Shown here one piece after another: positions 10,924-20,400 of a stretch of 64,000 nt of DNA. This DNA comes from Chryseobacterium sp. (lineage in GTDB: Bacteria; Bacteroidota; Bacteroidia; Flavobacteriales; Weeksellaceae), in contig JAITMC010000011.1 in assembly GCA_031277615.1 (NCBI GenBank), positions 108,341 to 172,340 on the forward strand, read 5' to 3'. The stretch's first letter is position 1, and every line of letters begins with the position of its first letter. The notes under the pieces were generated by a model that was not told the origin of the DNA, did no database searches, and saw nothing but the letters and a program-made list of their open reading frames with translations. The position numbers and the translations under genes were made by a program.

Positions 10924-11475
10924 TTAAATAGATTTAGGATATTGATCCATATTAACGCTCCTACCCATCCACCTCCTCAACCTCCAAACCGGCAAATACA
11001 CAAACACCACAGACAGCACTCCCGCCAATACTCCCACCACCACAGCCATCGCCTCACCATCCAGCTTATAATCCTTTGATAAATTAAACTGTCCCACAAA
11101 CAACAAACATAACACCAGTGAACCGGAAACCAAACCATGTAAAATGCTCAGTTTGGTCATTAGTTTTTTAATATTCAATTGCTCATCTACGGTAAACTCT
11201 ATGGCTTCCTGATTGGCGGCATCGGTGACTCTTTTGATGATGTCAATGGTGAGGACTACCGGAAGAAAGATGGCCATGGGCAGAGTGAGCCGGGCCAGGT
11301 TCTGTTCGCCGGAGAAAAAATGGGTGTAGCCCAATTCTTTGAAGCTGGCATAGGCAATGATGAAATTGAAAAATACATTGGGAAGGACGTAGTAGATCGT
11401 GCGCTTTAATAAAAAGCGTTTGAGGGTGGTTTTTTTGAGTTTTTTGGGTTGTGGGAGCTTTATTTTAAATTTCAT
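10924..11475 (-). CDS. Four-helix membrane protein, last gene of the glycolipid/polyketide operon
   Basis: I do not recognise the family. The 183 residues begin with a very basic tail (KFKIKLPQPKKLKKTTLKR) and show about four hydrophobic segments near 31-50, 66-84, 112-130 and 141-163. There are no obvious catalytic motifs. Its ATG overlaps the stop of the preceding acyltransferase gene (ATGA), so translation is coupled and the protein very likely serves the same pathway. A role as membrane anchor for the acyltransferase or in handling the lipid product is inference. Confidence 0.65.
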   Translation of the reverse strand: MKFKIKLPQPKKLKKTTLKRFLLKRTIYYVLPNVFFNFIIAYASFKELGYTHFFSGEQNLARLTLPMAIFLPVVLTIDIIKRVTDAANQEAIEFTVDEQLNIKKLMTKLSILHGLVSGSLVLCLLFVGQFNLSKDYKLDGEAMAVVVGVLAGVLSVVFVYLPVWRLRRWMGRSVNMDQYPKSI

Positions 11476-12728
11476 ACGGGTTGGGTCAGGAATTCCAGGG
11501 CTTTATCTTTGATGGCTGTAGCTTCCGCTTTCGGAAGGAAATCTTCGTGGGAGATGAACATAAAATCCATCTGTTGATTGAAGGTGGTCGCCACCAGCGT
11601 TGTTGAGTTCAGCCACGGGAAGGCTACCGTCGGGCTGAAGATGGTTTCCACTTTAAAACGGCTGTACTCTGCCGGAATATTGAGTTTCCCCATATTGGAC
11701 AGCGTCACATCATGGCCTCCCCTGCCCGATTTCAGCAGGCTGATCATCCGTTCAACGATCGGATGCATCTGTTCGCCCATCCACAGCAGTTCGCGGGCCT
11801 GCATCTTTTCTATTTTCAGGCCCAGCTCTTTTTTGATCTGTCTGGCGTTGTGCACCACATCCCGGCTCCCTTTTTTAATGGAAAGTTCAACGGTAGGCGC
11901 AAATGCAAATACATGATCCTGTCTGATCTCCGGAATGAAATGACGCACATCCACAGGACTGATCACTTTCCCTTTGGCCTTACTACCCTGCTTCTCCTGA
12001 AAAGCCTGCATAAAAGAGGCACACAGCAGTGCATGCACAGAAATGCCATGCGCTTTACAGGTGGCTGTAATCTGTGAAGTGGTTTCAGGATCCAGTTTCC
12101 AGTGTACGGCGTAGTTTTTTCCGAGATTTTTCTGTTGGCTTTTCCGCTGCATCAGGAAAAACAGCTTCGCCATGAGCAGGTACAGCCTGGCATTGCGTTT
12201 CTTTTTTTTCAGATCAAAATCTGCGGGCAGGAAATCATTCACCGAACCGAATGCTTCATAGGGCTTCAGTTCAGCAGAAGGATCATCGAGCAGTATGAGG
12301 AGTTCGCGCATCAGGGTGACCAGCGATCCGCCGTCGCAGAGGCAGTGAGGCATTACCCAAAGGATTTCGGATCTGTTTTCGCCTTTTACCCATACCAGCT
12401 GGGCCAGTGGCTTTTTTTCATCCTCAAACAGGCGGAACCATTCTTTTTCAGATTCCTTCATCCAGTCATCATCCGACTGTCTTTCCACAATACGGAGAGG
12501 AATCGGGTCTATTTCCCGGTCTTCAATATAAACCGGATATTGTTCGGTTTTGTGATCAATCCGGGCTCTCAGCAAAGGATGTTTCTGCTGGATTTTAGCC
12601 AGGGCAGCCGTAAAGTTGGCTTCCGGAATATCACCGGAAATTCTGGCTGTAAAGATACAGTTGACAGGCGTTTCAGGATCTACATACATGATCCTTTCCA
12701 CCATCATGAGTCTGCGTTTCATCATCAT
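11472..12728 (-). CDS. Condensation-fold acyltransferase (PapA/wax-synthase-like), second copy
   Basis: A 418-residue protein of the CoA/ACP-dependent acyltransferase superfamily (NRPS condensation domains, PapA5, chloramphenicol acetyltransferase fold). The active-site motif reads P127-H-C-L-C-D-G133. The catalytic second histidine (H128) and the Asp-Gly of HHxxxDG are kept, but the first histidine is proline. PapA-type enzymes move an acyl chain from a carrier protein to a hydroxyl of a lipid or sugar. The gene overlaps its homologous neighbour upstream by 4 bp and the membrane protein gene downstream by 4 bp. Similar length and shared motifs (ARxxHDxK, CLCDGGS, DVRHFIPxI) show the two acyltransferases arose by duplication. 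The acceptor is inferred to be the glycosylated product of this operon. Confidence 0.82.
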   Translation of the reverse strand: MMMKRRLMMVERIMYVDPETPVNCIFTARISGDIPEANFTAALAKIQQKHPLLRARIDHKTEQYPVYIEDREIDPIPLRIVERQSDDDWMKESEKEWFRLFEDEKKPLAQLVWVKGENRSEILWVMPHCLCDGGSLVTLMRELLILLDDPSAELKPYEAFGSVNDFLPADFDLKKKKRNARLYLLMAKLFFLMQRKSQQKNLGKNYAVHWKLDPETTSQITATCKAHGISVHALLCASFMQAFQEKQGSKAKGKVISPVDVRHFIPEIRQDHVFAFAPTVELSIKKGSRDVVHNARQIKKELGLKIEKMQARELLWMGEQMHPIVERMISLLKSGRGGHDVTLSNMGKLNIPAEYSRFKVETIFSPTVAFPWLNSTTLVATTFNQQMDFMFISHEDFLPKAEATAIKDKALEFLTQPV

Positions 12729-13993
12729 GCTTCGATATCTTGCAGTTGTTTTGTAATGATCTGAAGGACCTCATCGCGGATGGCCATAGCCTCCGTATAC
12801 GGCAGGTAGCCTTCACTTCCCATCATGGAAAAGTCCATTTCATCCCTGAAGGTGGAAGCCACCATCGTGGTGGTATTTCCCAAAGGGCCAATCACCGAAG
12901 GGCTGAAAACCGTTTCCAGTGTAAATGCTTTATATCCATGAGGAATCTGAAGTCGTCCCAGGTTGGAAAACATACAGTCGTTGGACGATTTTCCGTGCTT
13001 TAAAAGCCTGGTGAAGTTTTTCAGCGCATCGTGGGCCGATTCCATTACCATCATCGTCATATAGGGATTAAGCTTAGAAGTTTTCCGGGCTACCGCTTCC
13101 TGCATTTCCCAAAGGTCTTCCAGGAAACTGATTTTTTCATTGGCCGAAACAACGATCATTAATCCGAAAGCAAAAATATGGTCGTTTTTGATCTGCGGGG
13201 TAAACCTTCTGATGTCTACCGGGCAGGAAACCTTATTGAAGGCCGCTGCTCCCCTCACCTTCCTGAAGGCACGAAGGACGGCTGCACTTAAAAAGGTATT
13301 GACCGTAACGTTCCGGGATTTGCAGTATGCAATAAGTCCCGAGCTGATGTCCTTATTCAGCTTCCAGTGGATCAGGTAATCATTTTGCCGGTCTACCGCC
13401 TTTTTCCCGACAGGAATACATCTGATGCCTGTTGCGGCAAGCCTTCCGATAAATTTCGCTTTGAACTGCTGTCTGCGGCTGGCCAGAACAGCAGCCGGAA
13501 CCACGTCCTGAATGCCCAGAATAGGAGTCTCGGTGCCGATATCTGCGGAAGGATTATCCAGAACCTGTAAGAATTCATAGAGGAAGCTCATCGCGGAACC
13601 GCCATCACACAGGCAATGGTGGAATGCAAACAGCATATCGGAAACCTCCTCCCCTTTGATCCAGATAAAACGGATCAGGGGCAGTTTTTCATAGGGAAAC
13701 AGGGTCTTCCATTCTTTCATGGATTCCTCCTGCCACTGGTCTTCATTTTGACGGGCAACAATGCGTACCGGGATAGAGATGGGCTGTTCCGGAACTTCAA
13801 ACCAGGGCACTTTTTTTTCATCATGAGTGATGAGCGCCCTTAACCATGGATGCTTCTCCTGAATCCGGGCCAGTGCCTGCTGAATTTCTTTCAGCGTAAA
13901 TGTCCCTTTCAGTCTGAAAGGGATCACCGCATTGAACGGTTCTGTTCCGTCTCCCAGTAACATTCGTTCGCCAAATAACAATCTTCTTTTCAT
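12725..13993 (-). CDS. Condensation-fold acyltransferase (PapA/wax-synthase-like), first copy
   Basis: A 422-residue relative of the next gene in the operon, with the full HHxxxDG motif at H125-H126-C-L-C-D-G131; H126 is the predicted general base. The N-terminal half starts RRLLFGERMLLG and the C-terminal half contains CPVDIRRFTPQIKNDHIFAF, as expected for the two chloramphenicol-acetyltransferase-like lobes. It has no signal peptide or membrane segment and should act in the cytosol. It starts 8 bp after the glycosyltransferase gene and overlaps the second acyltransferase by 4 bp. Two divergent copies suggest two acylation positions, or one active enzyme and one with altered acceptor choice. 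Substrates are not deducible from the sequence. Confidence 0.83.
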   Translation of the reverse strand: MKRRLLFGERMLLGDGTEPFNAVIPFRLKGTFTLKEIQQALARIQEKHPWLRALITHDEKKVPWFEVPEQPISIPVRIVARQNEDQWQEESMKEWKTLFPYEKLPLIRFIWIKGEEVSDMLFAFHHCLCDGGSAMSFLYEFLQVLDNPSADIGTETPILGIQDVVPAAVLASRRQQFKAKFIGRLAATGIRCIPVGKKAVDRQNDYLIHWKLNKDISSGLIAYCKSRNVTVNTFLSAAVLRAFRKVRGAAAFNKVSCPVDIRRFTPQIKNDHIFAFGLMIVVSANEKISFLEDLWEMQEAVARKTSKLNPYMTMMVMESAHDALKNFTRLLKHGKSSNDCMFSNLGRLQIPHGYKAFTLETVFSPSVIGPLGNTTTMVASTFRDEMDFSMMGSEGYLPYTEAMAIRDEVLQIITKQLQDIEA

Positions 13994-14001
13994 AAATTAT
14001 A

Positions 14002-16398
14002 CTAAGCTAATGTGGAATGTTCCTGTACAAAGTTTTCCAGCAATTCTACTGCTTTATCATTACCTCCGGCAAGATGGAAAGTATTTTGAACCTCCTTCGC
14101 AGCTGCTCTGTATTTAGGGTTTTCCAGTAATTCAAAAACAGTTTCACGAAGAGCCTCTACACGAAGTCTTTTGTATCGGATGCTGATTCCGCAGCCTGCC
14201 TGCTCAATTAATTTCGCAATATGGAAATGGTCGTAAGCGATAGGCGTGATTAACATCGGTAATCCATTACGGAAAGTATCATTCACCGTATTGAAACCAC
14301 CGTGGCAGATCACCATATCCATTCTCTGCATCACCGCAGATTGAGGTACGAAACTGTTCACAATAAAGTTCTCCGGCCATTCTTCAAAGATTTCCGGTGG
14401 AGTAGCGGCAATCACTGTTACCGGCTGGTCTTTAAATGCTGCGATGATCTTTTCGAAGAAAGCTTTTCTGATGTCTACCAATAAAGTTCCCAATGATACG
14501 AAGATCTTTGGTGTGGTAGATGCATTTAATTTATCCCAGTCAAATGGCGCATCGTTCGGACGGCCTTTTACCGGGCCTACAAATTTCATGTGAGATGGTA
14601 CGGTATCAAAACCTGCAAAAGCCTGTGAAGTAAAGACCATATTTAGTTTATGAGAATGAATGTAAATACCTTCCTCATGAATGCCTACTTCTTTTTGTAG
14701 ATCTTTGATCAGGTTTTGCTGCCATTCCCAGATTTTTGGGGCACTTTTTTCAGTGTCTCCCATCACATCCGGTGGAACGGGTGTTGTGGTTACACAAGGA
14801 ATATTATGCTTGTGAGCGAAAAGCGCACCTCCGAAAGTGATACAGTCGTTCACGATTACATCAGGCATCCAGCTTTCTGTTAATCGGGTTAATCCCGGCA
14901 TCATCATTTTGGCGAAAGGAACATACGTCTCTTCCAGTGCTAATTTCATCACTTCAGGACCTGAACATGCAGGTCCGTCATCCTGTCTTTTTAAAATGCG
15001 GGCAATTTCTTCCTGATACGGAACAAGATCTTCTTCAGGATAGAAGTAAGAACCTCCTTCCGGAATATGTTTGCTGTCTAAAGGCGTAATTCCGAACCAT
15101 TTTACTTCATGGCCACGGGCAATCAGACTGGCACCCACACTTAATGTAGGGCTCACATGTCCGAAAAATGGCGGAACAACGAATAAAAATTTAGATGGTT
15201 TTTCTGGTTTTGAAGCCTTTGTAATGGCTTCTTCCAATAAATTAGCTGCTGTAGATGCTCCTCCTGCTTCCATAAAAGATTGTCCTACTTTTTGAGCTGC
15301 CTCACGGTAGCCCGGGTTATTTAATATTTGTTGTACTGCCTCTCTCAGATGATTGGCTTTAAATCTGTTGAAATTAAGTCGTTCACCTGCTTCCGTACGC
15401 ACCACACGTCCTGCAACGTGCGACTGGTCATACGCGATAGGAATGACGACCAAAGGAATCCCGTTGGATAAGGTTTCGGAAACGGTATTGTGACCGCCAT
15501 GGCAAACCACCCCATCAAGATGAGGTAACAGATCCAATTGCGGAACCTGCTGATAAACCATAAAGTTGTCCGGCCACTGCTCGAAAAGCTGTGGGTCAGA
15601 AACTACCACAACCGTTAAATCTTCATCTTTAAAAGCATCAACTACCTTTTGGAAGAATGCTTTTTTATGATCGTGATCGAAAGTCGTTCCGATACTTACT
15701 AAAATCTTTTTGTTGGTAGCACTTTTTAATCTGTCCCAATCGAATTCACAAGAGATACGACGTTCAGTAAGAACGGGTCCCGTGAATTTGTATTGAGGTT
15801 CCAGATCTTCCATTTCCCCAAAGAAATAATTCGAGGTTAAAACAAGGGTTAAAAGATCTGAAGTGGCCAGAGAACGCTCTTCATTAAAGCCTAGTTCTTT
15901 CTGTAGATCAATGATCTGATTGACTTCCCATTCGTGAACTTTAGGCAGTTCATTCATGATTTTAATGGCAGCCGGAGCGGTAACGGAAGTCGCACAAGGA
16001 ATTCCTAATGCTTTGGCAGCTACCGGAGCTGCAAATAACTGATGGTCACCGATGATTAAATCGGGTTGATAGGTCTTTAATAAAGCAACAATTCCATTAT
16101 AGCAATGTCTGTTTAGAGGAATAAGAACTTCCTCGTAAAGGAACTTCACGCTGTCTATTCCGTACACTACTTTTTTGGAAATAATATCAAGATATTGTTC
16201 GCTTTCTTTCTTTTCTGCGTCGGTCTGATCGTATTGGATCAGTAATAATTTTCCGCCCTCCGGAAGTTTCGCCTCTAAAGTCGGGTCAAGGCTTATCCAT
16301 GCTACTTCGTGCCCTCTTTCCAACAGTGTAGCACCGATGCTTAGGGTAGGGTTGACATGTCCTGTCAAGGGTGGAACTATAAATGCAAATTTAGCCAT
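14002..16398 (-). CDS. Tandem-fused GT1-type glycosyltransferase (two complete copies)
   Basis: A 798-residue protein made of two homologous halves, each the size of a complete MGT/UGT-type glycosyltransferase (about 400 residues). The N-terminal signature GHVNPTLS (H14) recurs as GHVSPTLS (H414), exactly 400 residues later; this histidine is the usual catalytic base. Each half has its own donor-binding motif: VCHGGHNTVSETLSNG in the first and VICHGGFNTVNDTFRNG in the second. Both halves therefore look intact and could transfer two sugars or form a pseudo-dimer. GT1 enzymes use nucleotide sugars on lipid or polyketide acceptors; zeaxanthin glucosyltransferase CrtX is a relative, but no carotenoid gene is nearby. 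The start overlaps the hydrolase gene by 8 bp. The acceptor is inferred to be the megasynthase product. Confidence 0.9.
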   Translation of the reverse strand: MAKFAFIVPPLTGHVNPTLSIGATLLERGHEVAWISLDPTLEAKLPEGGKLLLIQYDQTDAEKKESEQYLDIISKKVVYGIDSVKFLYEEVLIPLNRHCYNGIVALLKTYQPDLIIGDHQLFAAPVAAKALGIPCATSVTAPAAIKIMNELPKVHEWEVNQIIDLQKELGFNEERSLATSDLLTLVLTSNYFFGEMEDLEPQYKFTGPVLTERRISCEFDWDRLKSATNKKILVSIGTTFDHDHKKAFFQKVVDAFKDEDLTVVVVSDPQLFEQWPDNFMVYQQVPQLDLLPHLDGVVCHGGHNTVSETLSNGIPLVVIPIAYDQSHVAGRVVRTEAGERLNFNRFKANHLREAVQQILNNPGYREAAQKVGQSFMEAGGASTAANLLEEAITKASKPEKPSKFLFVVPPFFGHVSPTLSVGASLIARGHEVKWFGITPLDSKHIPEGGSYFYPEEDLVPYQEEIARILKRQDDGPACSGPEVMKLALEETYVPFAKMMMPGLTRLTESWMPDVIVNDCITFGGALFAHKHNIPCVTTTPVPPDVMGDTEKSAPKIWEWQQNLIKDLQKEVGIHEEGIYIHSHKLNMVFTSQAFAGFDTVPSHMKFVGPVKGRPNDAPFDWDKLNASTTPKIFVSLGTLLVDIRKAFFEKIIAAFKDQPVTVIAATPPEIFEEWPENFIVNSFVPQSAVMQRMDMVICHGGFNTVNDTFRNGLPMLITPIAYDHFHIAKLIEQAGCGISIRYKRLRVEALRETVFELLENPKYRAAAKEVQNTFHLAGGNDKAVELLENFVQEHSTLA

Positions 16399-17173
16399 GG
16401 TTCTTCGTTAAAATATTAGATAAAAACTGAGCGATCGTCTCTGCAATAAGCTGAGGTTCCTGAATCGGAATATTGTGATCGCCCGAGATTAGTTCAAGTT
16501 CGGATGAACCGATTTGAGACTGCAGCCACTCTCCTGTAGGTCTGCAGTTGGAATCAGCACCATAAAGCAATAAAGTGGAAGCTGTCAATCCATTGAAATC
16601 GGCTTCCCCAAGGAAATGTTTTTCCTTAATCATATCTGCTTTGATGCTGGTTTGATTAAACAGAAACTCATACATACGATGGTTCTTTTCCATTTGTCTT
16701 TTGCCCATCTGGACTTTGGTGGTATCTGTAAAATTGGCTACATAATGTTCAAGGAATTCCTTGCTGTATTCATCAATGATGTTACGGGCTTTTTCGTCCT
16801 GCGGGTCCGGAGCTTCCATTACCACCAGTTGATTAATGCGTTCAGGATATGTTAATGCTGTTTTCAAAGCAATAAGACCGCCGAAGCTATAGCCTGCAAG
16901 ATGTACTTTTTCCAGTTGAAGGTGATCTATTAAACCTATCAGATCGGATGACATGTTATCAAGGTCGTATCCATCCAAAAAGCGTTCACTCATACCGTGA
17001 CTTTTCAAATCGTACATCACCACATGGAAATGTTTTGCCAGAATAGGGGCAATATTAAAATAATAAATGGACAGGTTACTGAACATACCGTGGATTAAGA
17101 CCACGGTTTGTTCGGCTCCTTTATTGAGTTCCTGTATATGAACTTGTCTGTTATTGACAGTGATTATTGGCAT
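16391..17173 (-). CDS. Alpha/beta hydrolase, possible thioesterase or acyltransferase
   Basis: A 260-residue alpha/beta-hydrolase. The nucleophile elbow is G-Y-S96-F-G-G, the acid is probably the Asp in LLYGADSNCRP, and the histidine lies in SGDHNIPI. The oxyanion-hole HGMFSN segment is near residue 28. It overlaps the free ACP gene by 10 bp and the glycosyltransferase by 8 bp, so it is translationally coupled to both. Neither megasynthase has a visible terminal thioesterase, so this stand-alone enzyme is the best candidate to release the chain from the ACP or pass it to an acceptor. That role is inferred; a proofreading hydrolase is the alternative. Confidence 0.8.
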   Translation of the reverse strand: MPIITVNNRQVHIQELNKGAEQTVVLIHGMFSNLSIYYFNIAPILAKHFHVVMYDLKSHGMSERFLDGYDLDNMSSDLIGLIDHLQLEKVHLAGYSFGGLIALKTALTYPERINQLVVMEAPDPQDEKARNIIDEYSKEFLEHYVANFTDTTKVQMGKRQMEKNHRMYEFLFNQTSIKADMIKEKHFLGEADFNGLTASTLLLYGADSNCRPTGEWLQSQIGSSELELISGDHNIPIQEPQLIAETIAQFLSNILTKNHG

Positions 17174-17463
17174 TCGTAGATATAATTGATGATCATACTA
17201 AGGTCAAGATTAATAAGCTGGTCAAGATCCATAGAAGATAACCAACCTGTAAAGTCGATCTGATCGCCAAAATGCGCCTTGATCTTTTCAGAGAAAGAGA
17301 CAATCTCGATGCTGTCCATTTCAAGATCTTTGGTGAATGAACTTTCCGGAGTAATGTCCATCTCCTCTACAAATTCAGCCCCAATCACTTCAGTAATAAA
17401 ACCTTTTAATAAAGTAAAAAGTTCTTCGTAGTTCATTTTTAATGTTGCGTTTACAGTGTCCAT
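17164..17463 (-). CDS. Stand-alone acyl carrier protein
   Basis: A 99-residue acyl carrier protein. The phosphopantetheine attachment serine is S51 in DLEMDSIEIVSF, the usual DSxx context at the start of helix II. The protein is acidic and of normal ACP length. It overlaps the second megasynthase gene by 13 bp and the hydrolase by 10 bp, so it belongs to the pathway. Together with the two ACP domains of the first megasynthase it is the third carrier of the system. It could hold a starter, carry the finished chain to the glycosyl- or acyltransferases, or be loaded by the phosphopantetheinyl transferase fused to the neighbouring protein. Confidence 0.9.
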   Translation of the reverse strand: MDTVNATLKMNYEELFTLLKGFITEVIGAEFVEEMDITPESSFTKDLEMDSIEIVSFSEKIKAHFGDQIDFTGWLSSMDLDQLINLDLSMIINYIYECQ

Positions 17464-20400
17464 CCGATAATATAATTTTTATGTTTAACAGTTTTGATTT
17501 CAATATTGTTGATCCACAAGTGATCGTCTTTTATTTGTTCGACTTCGAAGGCTTTTGGATTTCCCTTCAGTCCGGTTCCTAAGAACTTTCCGTAGGCTTC
17601 TTTGGCTACCCAGAAACGGGTGGTCCATTCTGCCTGGTCTTTTCCTTTTAATAAGGCTAATTCATGGTCTGTAAATACCAGATCATAGAATCCTTCGCTG
17701 CGTTCTTCCATGATTTCCATATCAATTCCTACAGATTTGCCATATCTCGCAATTCCCACAGCTTCTTTTCCTTTGTGAGCCAATGAAATATGGATGTCTT
17801 CTGTAAAATCACTGATGAGGTAAGGTTTCCCCACTTCATCGGAACGGATCTCAAAGGTGATCGGGAAGCAGGCATGATTTTTTTCCTTGCGAAGAAGGTT
17901 TCTCACGGCGTCTTTCACTGCCACACGGCTTACCATCCAGTTTTTCTTCTTGTTCGGTAATAATTGCTGGTGATGCTGTTTTTCCGTTTGGTTGAAATAT
18001 CTTTTCAGGATAAAATCCCATGAGGCAACTCTTGTGTATGCCTGATGGAAGAAAAATACTTCCGGAGCAATCTCTTCAGAAAGGCGGTTGTGCAGTGGCG
18101 ACATGGAAACATTCCATAAAGCGGCATCAATTTCCAGTCTTCTGTTCTGCCAGCCTGTGATGGCGCACCATACTTTTCCGTCTCTTTTCAAAATGATATC
18201 TGCGATGGCAAATTCATCATTCAATTCGGTCAGCATACAGGTACATTCAAAAATACCATCCTGATCGTGCATATCGCCAAAGAATTCAATATTTCTGATC
18301 TTCACCGGGAAGGCGATACGGTCTTTCACTAAAGTAAGCTGCAGCCAAAGCCCGAATAACTGTCCGGCATTGTCCAGCAGAGAGCCTTTTCCGCCGTTTC
18401 CTTTGATCTTTCCAATGATTCCTTTGTTTCCAACCGCTGAAACTTCCGTAATTCCCTGGTATTTTTCCCCATGGAACATGTGGGCGTCATAGATTTCTTC
18501 AGGCGTTCTTTCAATCGGTAAAAGATCACCAATGGAAAGGTTGAAGGTTGGAGTAGGAACAGCTGATGATTTTAAGATCACTTCTGCATTGGCGAAGTTT
18601 TCAATATCCAAATACGCATGGTTTTCGCCACGCCATTGTCCTTTCACAGTTTTCTCAAAAGGCTGGGCAACGTTCATCCATTGGAATACACTTACGTTCA
18701 TGATTTTATGAACCTGTGTTCCCGGAATTTCTGCTTCTGCAATTTCTGCAAGCTGCTCAAAGATCATGGTCATCGGGATTACTGGTTCCATATCCGCTAC
18801 ATGAGCCCATCCTTTTGACTGTCTCAATAAGCTGTGGTCAATCAGATACGGATGACTTTCAAGCGTAACATACAGATCTTTTGAGAAGGTTGTACTTCTC
18901 GGCGCTTGTGGAGCGGCATATTGTGCTACAGGAGCAACCTGAGCAGGACGTGGTATCGTAATTTCCGGACGGTTCTGGAATAAAGTCAGGACTTCTTCCT
19001 GCATACGGATCATATCGTTAACATTATCCTGGAATGCCTGTACCAGCGGATGACCACTTTTTGCAGTTATGGCTGAAGCTGAGGCGGTGTATTGTTTTGG
19101 TGTTTCAAAGGCTTGAGCTAAGGCTTTTATTTCTTTAAAATTTCTGATGATAGGCGAACCTAATTCCAGTTTAATGCCTTTTCCTGATACTTTTTTTGAT
19201 TGCTGCTGAACTTCTAAGAAATCAAGAGCAATGGTTTTCCCTTCTACAAATAATGAAGCGACAACACGTTGTAGCTGTGCCAATGCAGAACGGGCAGGAA
19301 CGCTGGAAGGAATGGTGCTGAATGCTTTTCCTTTCAAGGTATCATCAATAAATCCGATCAGACCACCGGTACCCACCTGAATGAATACTCTGGCGCCTTC
19401 TTCGTATAGTTTATCCGTCAGTTCACGGAAACGGACAGGCTCTACCAAATGCTCTGCACTCAGTTTTCTGATCGCTGCCTGATCTGCCGGATAAGGTTCT
19501 AAAGTCGTAGCAGACCATAATGGAATCTTCGTTTTCTGGAACTGTGCTTTTTCCATTCCGGCAAGGATCACATCCAGTTTATCAGCGATAAATGGAGAGT
19601 GAAATCCGGATTGGAAAGGCAGTACCTGATGGAAGATCTGTTTTGATTTTAATTGTGGAACCAATTCATCCAATGCAGCATTGCTCCCGCAAAGAATGAC
19701 CTGATTAGGGCAATTGTCATTGGAAATATATAGGTCTGAAATTTCAGCAATAAAAGACTGTACGACATCAATTCCGGCACCGATGGCAATGAATTTGGAA
19801 TCTTTTAATTCAAAAGTTTCCGGGTTCAGCACATCGATTAAGGCTTTTACAGAATTGGCTTCTGCTAACTCTGATGAATATCCTGCCAGCCATTCTCCTA
19901 AACTGTGCCCGGCATTCATATCCGGGATAATGCCCAGTTTCTTCAATGAATTGTCAAGGATACTGCAATTATTGAAGATGTTTAAAGCATCGGTTAAAAG
20001 ACCTTCACCTTCGGTTTCTATAGGCGCTGTTAATCCGAAATAACGGCTTACACTTTCCACTTCACCTTTTGCCAGTCCATCCAAACCAGGGAATACAAAG
20101 GCTACTTTCCCGCCATCTTTTAATAATGGGGTAGAAGTGTACCAGATGTCCTGCTTGTTTTTCCAGATCAGGTTTTTAGAAACGATTTTAAGGGCTTTTT
20201 CTATTCTTGCAGGTGTAGGATCGAATATGGCTACTCTGAAATCTCCTTCTCCTAAAGTGGTATCGTTATTTTGTAATGCAGAAACCAATTCTTCATGCGT
20301 AGGTCTGGCCAATAGCAATACCTTGTCTTTTTTAGGCATATCATAGCCTTCAAGAACAACGTGTGCATTGATTCCTCCAAACCCGAAAGCATTAACCGCT

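Noticed and set aside
12102-12764. Plus-strand frame of 220 residues opposite the acyltransferases
   Set aside because: It is the antisense of well-supported coding sequence, with no recognisable domain or ribosome-binding site.
14002-16398. Carotenoid (zeaxanthin) glucosyltransferase
   Set aside because: Similar family, but no carotenoid genes are nearby and the gene is coupled to the megasynthase operon.
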